This document shows positions 1 to 12,125 of a DNA stretch of 64,000 bases, piece after piece. Position 1 is the stretch's first letter. Each line of letters begins with the position of its first letter. Both the position numbers and the translations under genes were made by a program. Source of the DNA: Neolentinus lepideus HHB14362 ss-1. Taxonomy: Eukaryota > Basidiomycota > Agaricomycetes > Gloeophyllales > Gloeophyllaceae. A model generated the notes under the pieces. It made no database searches. It saw only the letters and a program-made list of their open reading frames with translations, and was not told the DNA's origin. The stretch spans positions 544,684 to 608,683 of the forward strand of contig KV425559.1 of assembly GCA_001632425.1 (NCBI GenBank), written 5' to 3'.

Positions 1-2
1 CA

Positions 3-889
3 GCATGCGGTTACGCAGTGGTCGCCTTCGACGTGCAAATATTCCTACTCCGACTACACGCGCCTCTCGATGAAACCGAACCTCCTCCCGGATGGTTCAG
101 GCTGTCTAGGCTCGAGAACGGGATGACGATCACGTTCTTCTCGGCTTCGTTTATCACGAACTTGTTAATGAGCAGTCTCATCGGTAATTTGTCCGCTTTG
201 TCTCGGTTCTTAGCTATTATTGCTGAATGCGAGATTTGGTGTAGCACTCAGGATTTGGAAGGCGACGCGGGACTTGGGAAAGAGGCGGAGCAGATACATG
301 CGCGTCGCATCTCTCATGTAGGTTATTATGAATTCGGCGATCTTTCGCTGACCACAATTTAGCCTGGAGACGGGTGTCATATACTCTGTCTGCCTGCTCC
401 TATGCGCTATTTTCATCCATATGTCTGGTAGAGCGGGTACCATTGGATGGGTGGGCTTTACTACCTCGTATCCAAATTCCTCAACCGATACTCATCTTTC
501 GCAATGCGCCAGACCTTCATGTTCTCCGTAGTAACTCAGACTGTCGTACGTCTCCCTTTCCCTCTATCCTTGTAGTCCAATTCATTCACTTATCCGTCTC
601 TTCTCCCTGGCAGGGCATCTTCCCGACAGTCATCATTCTCCTCGTCGCACTGGGTCGAGCCTCAGATTCCAACACCGAATACGCCCGCGAGCGGCGGATT
701 ACGACGATACATTTCGCTCCGGCGTTGACTCAGCCTACTGCGAGCGGAAGTTGCGAAATGCCAGCTCAGCCAAGTAGCAGCGGCAATGATAGTCGTGCGA
801 GTGCGATTGAGCTGGAGCTTTGCATGCTAGGATCGGAGCATGTTCTAGGATCAGAGAAGCCGCAGAAGGAGGTTAGCGAGCACGTATAA
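3..889 (+). CDS. DUF6533-type multi-pass membrane protein, 3' part only
   Basis: The gene enters from the left edge, so its start and N-terminal half are missing. Visible exons are about 3-183, 245-317, 363-427 (or to 436), 532-545 and 614-889. All other junctions close in phase with GT-AG introns. The protein shows hydrophobic helices: one rich in F, S and L before residues like ALRIWK, then ETGVIYSVCLLLCAIFI, then GIFPTVIILLVALG just before a hydrophilic tail. The order helix, basic loop, ETG..YS helix, G(I/V)xPTxII helix is characteristic of the basidiomycete DUF6533/DUF6534 integral membrane family, whose function is unknown. The 14-base exon at 532-545 is inferred because it alone keeps the frame open. 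Family confidence is good; exact exon edges near 427-436 are uncertain. Confidence 0.7.
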
Positions 890-1914
890 TCCGGACAGAT
901 CTTTCTTACCTAATGAGTTGTTTAGGAATGAAGGAATTATTTTTTTCTTCTATGTAGCTTGTACTTCTTTATGGTCAGATCATTTGTAACACATAGAATG
1001 ATATTTAGTATACTACAGTATATATACACCATGAATTTATCTTATTCCCTGCTGCAATCGACTCCCGTTCATCAATCGCCATTATTTACTGGCAAGCACC
1101 CAGAAATGACATAACCCTAACCTGATTGCATTTGTTTTGTCCTCCTTCGGCGGCGCCCGTGAGGCATTCGCCAAACCATACACTACCATCGACACGTATA
1201 ACTAGCTGGATGTGCTGGCCAGTATACTTGTATACGAACAAGCCCATCGATGCGTTAGCGATGGCTGGCTTCATTGTATCTAAAGAGGGTGATCTATTTC
1301 GGACGAGCAATAGGGGTCATTCAATGAAACACATGTATTCCGATGGGCAACGAACACTGCGTTCCAGACTACCCAGCTACCCCTCGTCGCAGGTGCTGAA
1401 TGAGCCATAACGCCCTTGATATGTCTAGGCTACGTTCTACGCAGATTCTCAGCCCGATGTCTCTATCTGAACTCCCTGTCGATTCTTCGTAGACATTTAT
1501 AGGCTCTGTATAGCGCCTGCCTGAACTCTCTTTTACGTCGTAGTCCTCGCACTGGAGGATCATATTTCCCTTGTACATTGTATTTATTTTGGACTGATGT
1601 GGATGCTGATGATGGTTGGCGAGGGTTGGATGGAACAATGAGCAGAAAAGCACATCGTGCATTGCCTACAGAACAGACGGAAGAGGACAGTCCGTGTGAG
1701 CGACAAACGCGCGAGAGAATGACGGTGCTGAGGAGGTCGTAATCGCATCTTCGATGCGAAGATGTAGCGGTCATATGGATATGGGAAAGCACATACTGCT
1801 TTGCACAAGTATGGCCAAGTACCCCCAATGAGCAGCGGCTTACCAGCACTAAGGATAGCCGTGGCTGACCAGCTTTATTTCAGTATAGTGAGGGAGCTAA
1901 GGCGGTATTCACGT
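890..1914. other. intergenic stretch, no gene recognised
   Basis: This kilobase separates two genes whose 3' ends face each other. Only short open frames of 60-130 codons occur, on both strands, without a domain or a credible splice pattern. The first 150 bases are AT-rich, as expected for 3' untranslated sequence. A minus-strand frame at 1086-1310 has fairly protein-like composition, but nothing in it is recognisable. Confidence 0.5.
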
Positions 1915-3038
1915 TTACACAAGCCCTGCCTCGATCATCATCCTTCCGAACTCCTCGAGACCCACAGATCTGTCAGGGGAGGTGGAGAACTCTTGGAGCA
2001 TCTCGTGAATCTGTGAAAATGTTAATAACAGACAAACATCGGATTACAAAGTGTAATCACTCAGCATACCTCGACCAGACCAATCTTTTCCTTCAAGTCC
2101 CTCGCGACTCTCTGAATGTCTTGTACGCCGAGTCGGCGCTTCTCGACTTCAGCAGCGTCTTCGAAAAAGAGAGAGAAAGTCAGAAGGACAGCTTGTTTCT
2201 GTCGTGAAGTAAGGTCGGACGAGGAAGGCTGTCTCTTTCGCTTGACGCGAGTGGGAGTGCCGGCGCGCAACAAGGAGCTGGAGCGTGGGTCGGCATCGCG
2301 TCCACGTACTTTCTTGGACTTCGTTGGAGAGAAGTCGTCGTCGGAGTAGTCGTCCTCGTCGTCCTCGTCGTCCTCGTCGTCCTCGTCGTCCTCGTCGTCC
2401 TCCTCTTCGCTGTACGGCGTCAAATCACTATCAGTTTCGTCCCCGTTCTCATCCTCCTGGTCCTCCTGGTCCATCGCATGCGCACCATCTCCATCCGAAC
2501 CAGCAAGAAGGGCGGCACAGACCGCCCTCCAATCTTCCTTGCGGACGGTTTCCTCGCCTTTGTCTCTCCGGTCTCGTCTCACATCACCACTCCCCGGCTT
2601 CGCTGTCCACCCCGAGGCAGCGTTTCGAAATACTTGCAGAACCTCATCGTCGTCTGGCAGCTCTAGAATCGACAGAGCGCGCGGAATGAGAGACACAAGA
2701 ATGTGCGTGTGTTTCTTGATCTGTTTTCTTCGCTTGCCCTCGGACGTCGGCTGAGAGCTCTCGTTAGCTATGAATCCACCAGCGGGCTGCTCGATATCTT
2801 CTCCGATGAACCCCCCAGGTTCGTCAACGATGAATCCGCCCGGCTCGTTCGTTGCAGGGGGCACAAAGCCACCGGACTCGACGATGTAACCTCCAGCACC
2901 TAAAGAGTCCTTTACGTTCGAGTCGAGCTCTTCCTCACTGCCTTCCGCACTGTCTTCGTCAATGGCTGCATCGAAGGCATTATCGATTTCATGCTTGAGG
3001 GAGACGGGTAATGCGTCGAATTCGTCGTTGGAAGACAT
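1915..3038 (-). CDS. acidic protein with C-terminal EF-hand-like pair
   Basis: Two exons, 3038-2070 and 2010-1915, with a 59-base GT-AG intron, give 354 residues. Residues 45-95 hold about five copies of a short Gly-Gly-Phe/Tyr-(Ile/Val) motif separated by acidic residues. The middle has a Glu/Asp-Asp run built from a 9-base tandem DNA repeat, followed by a Ser/Arg/Lys-rich stretch ending in KRKRQPSSSDLTSRQKQ, which could act as a nuclear localisation signal. The last 80 residues form helix-loop-helix units (LLTFSLFFEDA, QDIQRVARDLKEKIG, EIHEMLQEF, GLEEFGRMMIEAGL) resembling a degenerate EF-hand pair as in centrin-like or Rad33-like proteins. The loops lack most calcium ligands. No specific role can be assigned; a chromatin or DNA-repair adaptor would fit the composition but is only a guess. 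Confidence 0.75.
2337..2400 (-). repeat. 9-base coding tandem repeat (acidic tract)
   Basis: About five to seven copies of a gac-gag-gac type 9-base unit (read on the minus strand) encode the Asp/Glu run of the EF-hand-like protein. Length variation here would change the acidic tract without shifting frame. Confidence 0.85.
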
Positions 3039-4362
3039 GAGTTAACGGATGCGTTCCTTTTTCGGTGCTTGCTTTGTCAGCAACGCCACTTGTGGGATGG
3101 GCGGGAAAACCTCCATAGTATGAACTTGAATACAGACGGCGGGCAACCGAGTGTGTCCTTCTTCGCTGTGCGCAAAAAAGGACACGTCCTTTGCCTGCTG
3201 TGATATGAACAACAGCATGGTTGTGAAGGTGGCTACAAGGTGTGCCTTTCCAGAAAACCTCCCGTTTCTATCCCTCGCAGGGTAGAGAACATTCAGATGA
3301 GTTATAGGGATGCGAAGTCTAATTTAAAATGAAGCTTCGACACGATGAGTCTTATGACCTTGCAACGTTGCGGAAGCTGTGTCCCGGCTTCATATAGATG
3401 TATCTGGATTGACGATGATCAAGGGTGGACTCAAGCTCGTGTCACATACACTTAACTGTCTCTGAAATTTATGGGAATAGAGTTGAACTATGCAGGCGCT
3501 TTGACTCGGGACCCGTTCAAAGCGTGTACTCCCTGGTGATGTCCAACTTTGGATCCGTGTCGAACGTTTCTTATATGTTCTCTGGCCTAGCCTAAGGTGT
3601 CTCTCGACAGCCTCGTGACTATCTAAGCATGTCCATAGGTTGGATAATTCCAGCAGGGATGGGTTTATTCTGCTTCCGTCTGGCATCGATTTGGGCAATC
3701 CGTGAGCCTTGATCGGCTAGCTCAATAGTGCTTCTAACTCGTGCCTATTCAAGTTGCAACGATCCAGATTCTTGCTGATAGCTATAGGACCCAAATATTC
3801 GACTCTCGCATTCTTCTGGTCCGTTATCGCTAGCATTACACAGCTTCGAACTCATGTCTCGTGTGATCATCTCGCCCTCAGCTACGACGGCACCCTCGAT
3901 CATCTTTTCGTGTGTTCCGTTTTGTGAGAACATAGAAACCTTGGCACCACGAGGCGTCTTTCATCAGGGTTGTCGCTTTAGCGGCCGTATATAATTGGAC
4001 TCGACAGTGCCCTAGGTGATTATTGTCGTTCAGTCTCAAGAACCCAGCGGACACAGTTGGCCAGCATGCAGTTTTCGTTGTACGTGCATCGTTCCCGCTC
4101 TGAATGTTTCAACGTTGAATGGATATGACCAGGATGATTAGTATGGCCGATGACAACTCACATGGAGGAGCCACTTTGAGCGAAGAACTACCCTTGTAGG
4201 TACCATCCCTCACCCATAAAATATCTACGAATAACCGGATATTCAACGTGTTTGGAATTAACAGAGCTGCTCCGGATAGTAGCACTTCAACCAGAACTGA
4301 CAACAATCAGCTCTTGTACGTTATGTACTTCAACCCATTTTGGACCGAATTAAATATTCTAT
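3039..4362. other. divergent intergenic region
   Basis: The region lies between a minus-strand gene ending its 5' side at 3038 and a plus-strand gene starting at 4363, so it should contain two promoters. Only scattered frames of about 60-100 codons are present, with no domain. No clear TATA element was picked out. Confidence 0.5.
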
Positions 4363-6282
4363 ATGTCTGAACTGTTTAGAGTTACTACGGATGGCATTGC
4401 TAACGAGGAAGAATGTCCGAGTCCGTCAGCGGATCTGACTCCAGCATCGGCGTCCGGACATGACCAGGAACATGAAGCAACTGGACCTACGAGTTCAGCT
4501 TCGGCCAGCAGCGCTGTTACAGCATGTCCTCTGTGCGTATCGGTTGTGACTCGTGGGTTGTGGTGGTTAACGTTAGGACTAGTGCGACCCGATTTATTCC
4601 GCATGATGCTCCCCAGTAAGTCTCTGTTTAACTTGATATGGCGGAGATGATGATACTGGATCCTAGGTTGATGCCTTCGCACAAGAGGACATTAAATTCA
4701 TGGAAAAAAAACCAAATCACAATCATCCTAATTGGCGAGACTGGCGTGGGCAAGACCGCCTTTATGTCATTGCTGTATAACGCCTGCGCTGGCATACCTC
4801 TCGAGCAATGGACGCCTGTCCATCTTGAAGCGAATGAGGCCGGCGGGAGCAAAGCCGGTAGCCAAACTCTCAGACCAAAAATGTATATCATTCCATGCGA
4901 GAACGGGTCCACAGTTCGCATTCTCGACACTCCTGGTCTCGCGGACACTCGTGGCATTGAGAAAGACGAGGAACACAAAGCTGCAATAGCCGAATATATC
5001 AAGGACCATACGGAAACAATAGACGCAGTCATCATTTTGGCTAATGGCACCAATGCCCGCCTAGGCGTGGCTACACAATATACACTGACAATGATCTCGG
5101 GGATGTTTCCACACAGTCTCGTCGACAACATCGGATTTGTATTCACGATGGTGGCCAATATCTTCAGCTTCAACTTCGAGTCTCTATCCCTGCCTTCAGA
5201 GCTGCGCAATGCCCGCCACTGGAAGATTGACAACCCTCTGGCTCAGTGGCTAAAGTATCAGGACGCCCAAAGAAAGAATCCTCCGATGGATGAAGACGAC
5301 TTGGAAGAGATGTCGCAGACTGTCTCCAGAGGGTACAAGAAAGCCTTCGCGGTCCTGAATGAGCTATTCACATGGCTCGATGACCGCCATGTCCAGCCGA
5401 CGGCACAGATTAACGAGCTATACCAGATGACAATGAATATCGAGAGCTCTATTTCCAATGTCATTTCCCAAATAGACCAGACAGAAGCACAAAGGGGAGA
5501 GCTGATTGCTCTAAAAGCACAGATTGCGGAGCAGGATCAGGTACTTATTCCGCACTGAATTCTCGTTATAGACGGGGCGTCACTTACGGCTGTAATAGAT
5601 AAAGAGCATAAACGCGAAGTATCGTGAGATTATATCAAGAGCACGCTGGGAACACGAAACGACAGAGAAGCACAATACACTCTGCGTGAAAGGCCGTTGT
5701 TACTCCAACTGCCACTTGGATTGCAATTTGCCCTTCACTCTGGATCGACAGAAGCTAGTTCGTTGCTTTGCGTTCAAAAGCCAGAGCCAGTGTCAGCAAT
5801 GTGGACACAGACTAGCAGATCATCAACACTATCGTTCTCGGTGGGTGCAGAAGACGAAGAAAGAGGAGATAATAGACGAGGCAGCCAAGGCACGTTTCAA
5901 TGGTGCTCAAACAGTATCTCAGAAACTCGAAGTCATGAAATCCGAACTCGAGAAGATGAGGCAGACGTACGAGGAAGCTATACGAAAGGATGAGGAACAG
6001 ATCGGCACGTTGTGCCTCCGGTATAGTCAGCTAGCGCTGTCCGGAAGCTTCACTGGCGTAATACTCAGCACCATTCGAGTGCTCAAATACCGTCTCGAGG
6101 ATATGAAACGCAAGGGCCAATCGCAAGACGCTCAAGACAAGATGGCGAGTAACATCGCGATGCTCGAGAAGAAACTGCAGGTTATTAGAGCTGTCGAGAA
6201 GAGAAGGGACACATCTGATAGCATCCCAAAACGCTTGGGTGGCCTTGCGCAGTCAGTAGTGAAAGGGCTGTTGGGAGCCTGA
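4363..6282 (+). CDS. AIG1-type G-domain protein with Cys/His-rich C-terminal motif
   Basis: Four exons, 4363-4532, 4577-4615, 4667-5540 and 5599-6282, close in phase and give 588 residues. A Ser/Ala/Glu-rich leader is followed by the P-loop GETGVGKT near residue 90 and the G3 motif DTPGLADTRG near 150, the hallmarks of AIG1/GIMAP-like or septin-related TRAFAC GTPases. A helical middle and a coiled coil follow. The C-terminal third carries KGRCYSNCHLDC and then CQQCGHRLADHQHYR, a Cys/His pattern that accompanies this G domain in many fungal and fish proteins and may bind zinc. Starting at 4638 would drop exons 1 and 2, which contribute TRFIPHDAPQ and splice cleanly, so the longer form is preferred. 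The cellular role is unknown; GTP binding follows from the motifs. Confidence 0.85.
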
Positions 6283-6645
6283 AGCTTAGGGTCCGACACA
6301 ACTGCCAGACAGAAGCAAGGGCGGGCAGGTTCAGATGGATGCCGATGTTTTGTGTAACCAGATTTTGACGTGATTTTGTCCAATAGACTAGTTCGGGAGA
6401 CCTAATCCGAGACGCTGCCGCAATTCGAGTCTTCATGCACAACGATCTAATCCTCAATAGTATAGCATCCTAAAGGAAGCCGCCCGAAAACAGCAGCGGA
6501 AGAGGATCATTGCGCAATACACGCGAAAACATACATGGAAGACAGGACCGCCTGCCTTGTTCCACACCCGCAAAGGGGTTAAAACAGCCGAGCCAACGTA
6601 TTGCAGCGAAAACAGCAGTGAAAAAAGCTAAAAATGACCTAATCA
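6283..6645. other. short convergent intergenic gap
   Basis: This is 3' untranslated sequence between the GTPase gene and the MOB-like gene on the other strand. No gene was seen. Confidence 0.5.
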
Positions 6646-8312
6646 TCACGAATCTGGCGAGGAATCCGTCTGAGGCGTTTCATAGTCAATTGTGATCTTC
6701 AGCTCCTCAGTGGCTTCAGCCGAATCCAAGGTGTTCCCCTCCTCGTCGACAGCAGAGGACTCAGCATCAGGAACCGGTTCGCTCTCAGTTGCCGTCTCAG
6801 ATGAAGGGACCTCAAACGGCTCATCGGCGGCAAGAACCTCGCTCTCAACCGAATCTGTGATATCCGCCTCGGTGACAGGGACTTGTTCCTCCGCTTTTGC
6901 AACATCTTCATCGAGAGTAGGTTTGTCCTCCCCTTCGACGGTAGGCTTGTCCTCCCCTTCGACGGTAGGTTTGTCCTCCCCTTCGACGGGAGGGTATGGC
7001 TCACACACCTCCGCGGGTGGCGCGAGCATCACAAAAGTCGTATCATCCGGCTTCGCAGAGTCCTCAGTGGGAGCTTCAGCCTCGGTAGAGGGGGTCTCGG
7101 ACTCGCCCTCCGGGATGACGATGGGGTCTGCTGCAGAGCTTTCCGGGACAGAGGACGATTGGATATCTGCTACTGGCTGCAGAGCAAATGGCGAGGTCGA
7201 CCCCACAATGGTACCAGGTGTCCGAGGCACAGCGAGACCACTATGCCTTTCCCCATCACTATCGCCCTTGAGCTCCTCAGCAAAGTTGACTGCCTCGCTA
7301 AAAACCATCGTATCCGTGCGCGAGCGGCCCATCTTTCTTGGGCTCTCATTCCTGCCGTTGTCCGCAGGCCCAGGCGGGCTCCGAGGTCTGTCATCCCGCT
7401 GCGGATGCAGAGCGGCGGCAAGCAGCCGCGGCGGCTCGACCTCCTCGTGTCCAGCGGGGATAACCAGGAACTCGGCTGGGACGAGATCGAACTTTTTGGT
7501 CAGGACAAGGAATCGCGCGTACAACGAGGACTCGGCCTCGGCCTGCTCAAAGGCCTCGCGGTGGTGGAAATAAGCATGCGCGAAGATGCGTCCGAGGCGC
7601 CGCGCTAGGGCGGAGAAATGGCGGGTTGATGTTTGCGGAATTGAGAGTCTGGTTGAAATTAGGCGGAGTATGAGAGTTATAGGGACGCCAAGACGCACCG
7701 AGAGGGGAATGCGCGAGGAGAGTTGAGCAAGGCGGTAGCGCTGTCGAGTGTGTGAAGGATGTAGTCGATCGCACAACATTGCTAGACAATTGATGTTAGA
7801 AACGCTTCCGCCCTTAAGTTGCTACACGAACCTCCATGGCACCGTCGTTTCCATGAGCAACACAAAGGTAAAGCCATTCACCAGCCTTCATCTCTGGACA
7901 CGACGCTCGCGTGCACTCTTGTTGCAGCATTGTAATCAGTGGGTGCGTCAAATCCTGTGCTAGCCGTCTGAGGCATCAATTAGCGCGAAGCACTCAATGA
8001 AAAGTAGCCTGAGACTCGCCGTAGTTGCTCATATATCCAGCATGCCTCGTCCACAGTGATTTCGCCTTTAATCTCTTTGTCATCCGACTTCGCATCCTCC
8101 TCCGTGGAAGAAGCATCCTTTTCCTTGCTCACTGGCTTGCCCGGCACCGAGACTATTCGATCCACATCATGAGGGTCGGCGCGAATGAGTAGAGAAATGT
8201 ATTCTTGCAGTTGGAACGCGCTGTCCAGCGATGAAATGGATGGTAGTATCTTCACTGGATAAAATGTTGATATACGGGAGCCACGCAAAGGCCTCTGCAC
8301 TGTTACAGACAT
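6646..8312 (-). CDS. MOB1/phocein-family protein with long acidic tail
   Basis: Exons 8312-8020, 7967-7832, 7781-7699 and 7648-6646 give 504 residues. The N-terminal half is a MOB/phocein domain: MSVTVQRPLRG, then ACWIYEQLRRLAQDLTHP, CTRASCPEMKAGEWLYLC, CCAIDYILHTLDSAT, RRLGRIFAHAYFHHREAF and FDLVPAEFLVIP. Cys116/Cys121 and His195/His200 match the MOB zinc site. Family members are co-activators of NDR/LATS kinases or, in the phocein branch, STRIPAK subunits; this sequence looks closest to the fungal phocein-like branch. After residue 270 the tail is Glu/Pro/Thr-rich and disordered, with three copies of VEGEDKPT. Met at 8312 is chosen because MSVTVQRPLRGSRISTFYP begins the conserved part; another in-frame Met lies 27 bases upstream. 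The first intron is in phase only as GC-AG (8019-7968). Confidence 0.92.
6920..6992 (-). repeat. 24-base coding tandem repeat, three copies
   Basis: Three nearly identical 24-base units encode VEGEDKPT in the tail of the MOB-like protein. The near-identity of the DNA suggests a recent expansion or a length-variable tract. Confidence 0.9.
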
Positions 8313-9310
8313 GGTGACGCTTTGAAAGCTCGCATGCATACGCGAAGAGTGTGTTGCTTCTTGAACACCCCATAGTTATCAATAATGGGAAATTATTTCT
8401 CACGTGCTTACGTTTGCCTATAGCTACAAAACGTCCATTTAGTTTACGGCGCTTATTGTTGCTTATGACACTCTTCCGAGCTTATATAAATCAATCCACT
8501 GAAGAGACTTGAACCCAAGTTAAGGTGCTGAATCGAAATGGGGAAAGGAAAACGTGACGTACAGCCTTGAGGGAGTCTTGAAGCAGTCGGGAAATCGACC
8601 GAGCCTGAGGCTGGGTACAATTTCTGGCTCGGCAAAGCCAGCGGCAAATTCCGCGGTAGGTGATGTGGCGGCCGGGTCGGAGGGGAGAAGCCACAACGCG
8701 CGCCGTTTCGCGATGCGACGACATACGCTACACCCCAAATTTTACCATAAGAAACGCACACGTCCAAAAATGTCTCCCATAGGGAACCAATTACAATGAG
8801 GACGCTAACGGTGTTATCATTAGCCACCAAAGCCCAGCGTGACCACTAACGATTCACAGGGCCTGTAAGCTCTATATTTGTTACCGGTAGGCTTCTATCA
8901 TGTCGATGAAAATGCTGGTAAAGATCAGCGAGTTGTTGTTTCTACATGTTCACACCAAATTTCAGGCCAAGTGGATGTTGCAGATTCACATCTCATTGCT
9001 ATGTGGCTACCTTACTGCTCACTGGATCCTCGCTATCTCTACATCGTAGGCTCGCGACATCTCGCTGCTGGAAATTATCGGCATAGTCTCGGGATCGCTG
9101 CTCCCATAAACGCCAGCTGAAAATATCGATGTGCGATGGTTGGCAGTCTGGTGGTCTGATGACGCCCCCATGGTCTTCCTGAGAGGTATGTTTGCTTTTG
9201 TTACTGTATTTTTTGCTAGCGGACTACCCTTTACCCCAGTTACGTGAACTGCCTGCAGGAAGCATTGAGATTTAAGTCCAGTTTGAAAGGCCAAAGGTCG
9301 CCCGCGAACG
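8313..9310. other. divergent intergenic region
   Basis: The region sits between the 5' end of the MOB-like gene (-) and the carboxylesterase (+). Open frames at 8453-8830 (-) and 8878-9120 (+) are 80-125 codons long but show no family features and no splice partners. Upstream regulatory sequence is expected, but no specific element could be supported. Confidence 0.5.
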
Positions 9311-11391
9311 ATGTCGACCTTCGCAGGCATCTGGCTTTCACTGGTTGCAGCGGGACTCGCGTTCTGCGCGGTTCTCCCGGGAAACGTTGTTGACGTAGGG
9401 TACGTGAGCTACATGGGTAACCAGACGTACCCAAACACCGTGGTATATTACAATATCCCGTATGCTGAGCCTCCCGTGGGCAACCTTCGATTCCGGGCGC
9501 CGGTGCTACTCAATACGACGCGTGTGGCGGAGGCTGCCAATGGCCAGATCGTCGACGCAAGCACTCCGCGCACTTTCTGTATCCAAGGGACTCTTGGCGG
9601 TGAGTAGGGAATTCCCCGGATTCGATTAATCCGCTAGGCACTAATCGCAACACATGAATGATGAAATTGGGACAGATGGCGATGCTGGAGGCGGAGGAAG
9701 CGAGGACTGCCTAAATGTCGATATCTATGCGCCTTACGGGGCCACGACGGGAGCCAATTGTACGTGGTTAGTATTTGAAATGGCATTCTCATGCGGGGCT
9801 GACCGAGGCGAAAGTACCCGTTTTCGTCTGGGTTCACGGTGGAGGTACGTCTGGTCGGATGAGCCTTCAGTGTCGAGAGCGTACTCACTGGCAGATCAGG
9901 CTATGCTTTCGGCAATCCTGCTGACTTCCCGTTTGATGCCTGGGTGAACCAAAGTCCCAATGTGGTTATTGTGTCGATATACTATCGGCTCGATGCAATC
10001 GGCTTTCTAGCGCATCCAGATTTCGTGGCTTCGAACGGGGCCCTTGGTGATAATAACGCAGGCTTCCTGGATCAAATACAAGCTTTGAGATGGATTAGCC
10101 AATACATTAGCGCGTTCGGTGGTGATCCGAATAGGGTTACCATTGGCGGCGAGAGCGCGGGCGCTTCCTCAGTGGCACTTCACCTTGTTGCGAATGAGGG
10201 GGCGCAGTTGTTCCAAGGCGCCATAGCACAAAGTGTCTTCAGACACCCAGTGGTACCGCCTGAGACGAAGTTGGTACGGAGGCACACACCTGAAGCTGCG
10301 AATGTCTTATATACCCTGCGGTAGGCCCTCTTCCAATACTATGCCACGCAAGCTGGGTGCGGACCGGGGACATCAGCCGAACAGATGGCTTGTTTGCGAA
10401 ATGCGAGCATCAGTGCGCTGGCCCGGGCACAAGACACTGTCACGTACAACTAGTCAGTGCTACCTGATTTGACAACGTTTGGTTTTTGACTAAATTTCGC
10501 AGCACTGGTCCCTACAAGAACTTTGTCCCTGTGCTGGACGGAACGGTTATCACCGACTATCCCACTCGATCCGTGCTGCGAGGGGAATTTGCCAGAGTCC
10601 CACTGCTGGTCGGGTACGAGTTACATTGATGCCCCACTGAGCCTTGACTGAAGCCTGTTCTTAGATCTGTATCGAACGAGACGTTAGCAAGCGGCACGAA
10701 CATTTCGGTGGCCCTGCAGTCCTACTTCCCCGCTTTAACACTGTTCGACCTGTCAGGCTATTCCAACGTCTATCCCGCTTCAGAGTTTTCATCGTACGAT
10801 GAGCAATATCGGGTCGCTACCGGTAACCCTACCGTTAGATGCGCCGTAAGTTACCTTCGGCTTCATGTGGCAACCATTCACGTTGCTGCTGCAGAGGTCT
10901 ATATGGGGCGGTGCCTTTTCGGTGACGAACAGCTCCTGGACGTACCGATACAACACGCGCAGTCTGACGCAGTCGCCCAGCGACACGCTCGTTGAGCATG
11001 CCGCTGAAATCTCCATGATGTTCGGGGGAACCAACACCAGGTGAGTATGTTCGGGGGATTGGAACAGTCGACTCTGCCGAGCTCACCCCTTCTCACCAGC
11101 TTCAACGGCACTACAACATACGTCCCCGAGACGCCTGCCGATCTTGCATTTGCATCGGAGCTCATTGCATATTGGTTATCGTTCGTCCGATCAGCTGATC
11201 CCAACACTTATAAGCTGGCGCGGTCACCCGCGTGGCCGCTATATACGCTCGACTACAGGGCAAGGATAGTCCTCGAGCGGGACCAGCAGAACTCGACGAG
11301 CGAGAGTGGGAGCTACCTCGAGATGGAACCGGTCTCGGAGACTTTGGGCTGCGCGTTCTCCGCTAGTCAGGTAGACCATGAACAGAACTGA
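9311..11391 (+). CDS. secreted type-B carboxylesterase/lipase
   Basis: Nine exons (9311-9599, 9676-9759, 9815-9844, 9900-10273, 10325-10452, 10503-10613, 10665-10845, 10895-11040, 11100-11391) close in phase and give 544 residues, the usual length for the family. MSTFAGIWLSLVAAGLAFCA is a signal peptide. The alpha/beta-hydrolase landmarks follow in order: YYNIPYAEPPVGNLRF, SEDCLNVDIYAP, VFVWVHGGGY (oxyanion hole), the nucleophile elbow GGESAG with Ser near residue 220, and VEHAAE with the catalytic His near 434. Enzymes of this class cleave ester bonds of lipids or carboxylic esters outside the cell; the natural substrate cannot be read from sequence. Exon 3 is only 30 bases. All landmarks are intact, so the gene should be functional. 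Confidence 0.93.
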
Positions 11392-12125
11392 TCCTGGGGA
11401 GCGGGTATCGGCCTCAGTTGGGGACCGTCACTCCCTGCAGGATGATATTCCGGTCAATGTCACTGTGACGCTAGCGCGAGAAGGCGGTAACGGCACACGG
11501 AGACTCAGCCCAGAAAGACGGTTTTAAAGACAGTAAATTCTGAGAAAGCCAGAAGTTAGATACAAACAAGATGGGCGACCCTTTATATACTCTACGAAAG
11601 GGCGCATGAATAGATTAAGAGAAAATAAACTAGAGGGTAATGAAACTTTCGAGGGGATGAGATGAAGTCCTCGTCAGCCACTCGGCCCGAAACCACGTGC
11701 ATTCCCGGCGCCGCCACAGCGGATCGTCACAGTCACATACCGGTCCGGGATTGCAATTGACAAAGCGTGGACGGGGCTAATTCCTTGGGGCAAGCAGCGA
11801 TATTCCAGAAGACAATTTTGCGAAGCACGTTCCTTATATTATATACTGGCATCGATATCATTATCGCGAATGGTGTGCAAGAGGTACAGAGTCGCATAGC
11901 AACCGAACCCGTTGCAAACGGAGTCGGTAGTCGGTACAAGCAAGCCACCTGTCGGTGCCGCGAGACTTTACGCGGCCTTGCCAGTGCTTCTTTCCTTCGG
12001 CAGCTGCACGATATGAGAACCCTGTTGTATTAAATACCTCTCCTACCGGTGTTTGTGGATTCAATCGCTTTATCATTTCGATTGTCATTCTTTTTTCTTC
12101 TTCATCTGGACCACCAGCATCTGAG
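11392..12125. other. intergenic region between two plus-strand genes
   Basis: The region holds the 3' end of the esterase gene and the upstream region of the G-alpha gene. A pyrimidine-rich stretch (about 12058-12110) precedes the G-alpha start, a common feature of fungal promoters. No other gene was supported. Confidence 0.5.

Noticed and set aside
1120..1130. Telomere-like ttaggg word on the minus strand
   Set aside because: Single copy in an ordinary intergenic region.
2285..2689. Arg/Pro-rich plus-strand frame
   Set aside because: Mirror of the acidic repeat of the EF-hand-like gene.
6692..7573. 293-codon plus-strand open frame
   Set aside because: Exact antisense of the MOB-like gene's low-complexity tail; Ser-rich mirror of its Glu/Pro codons.
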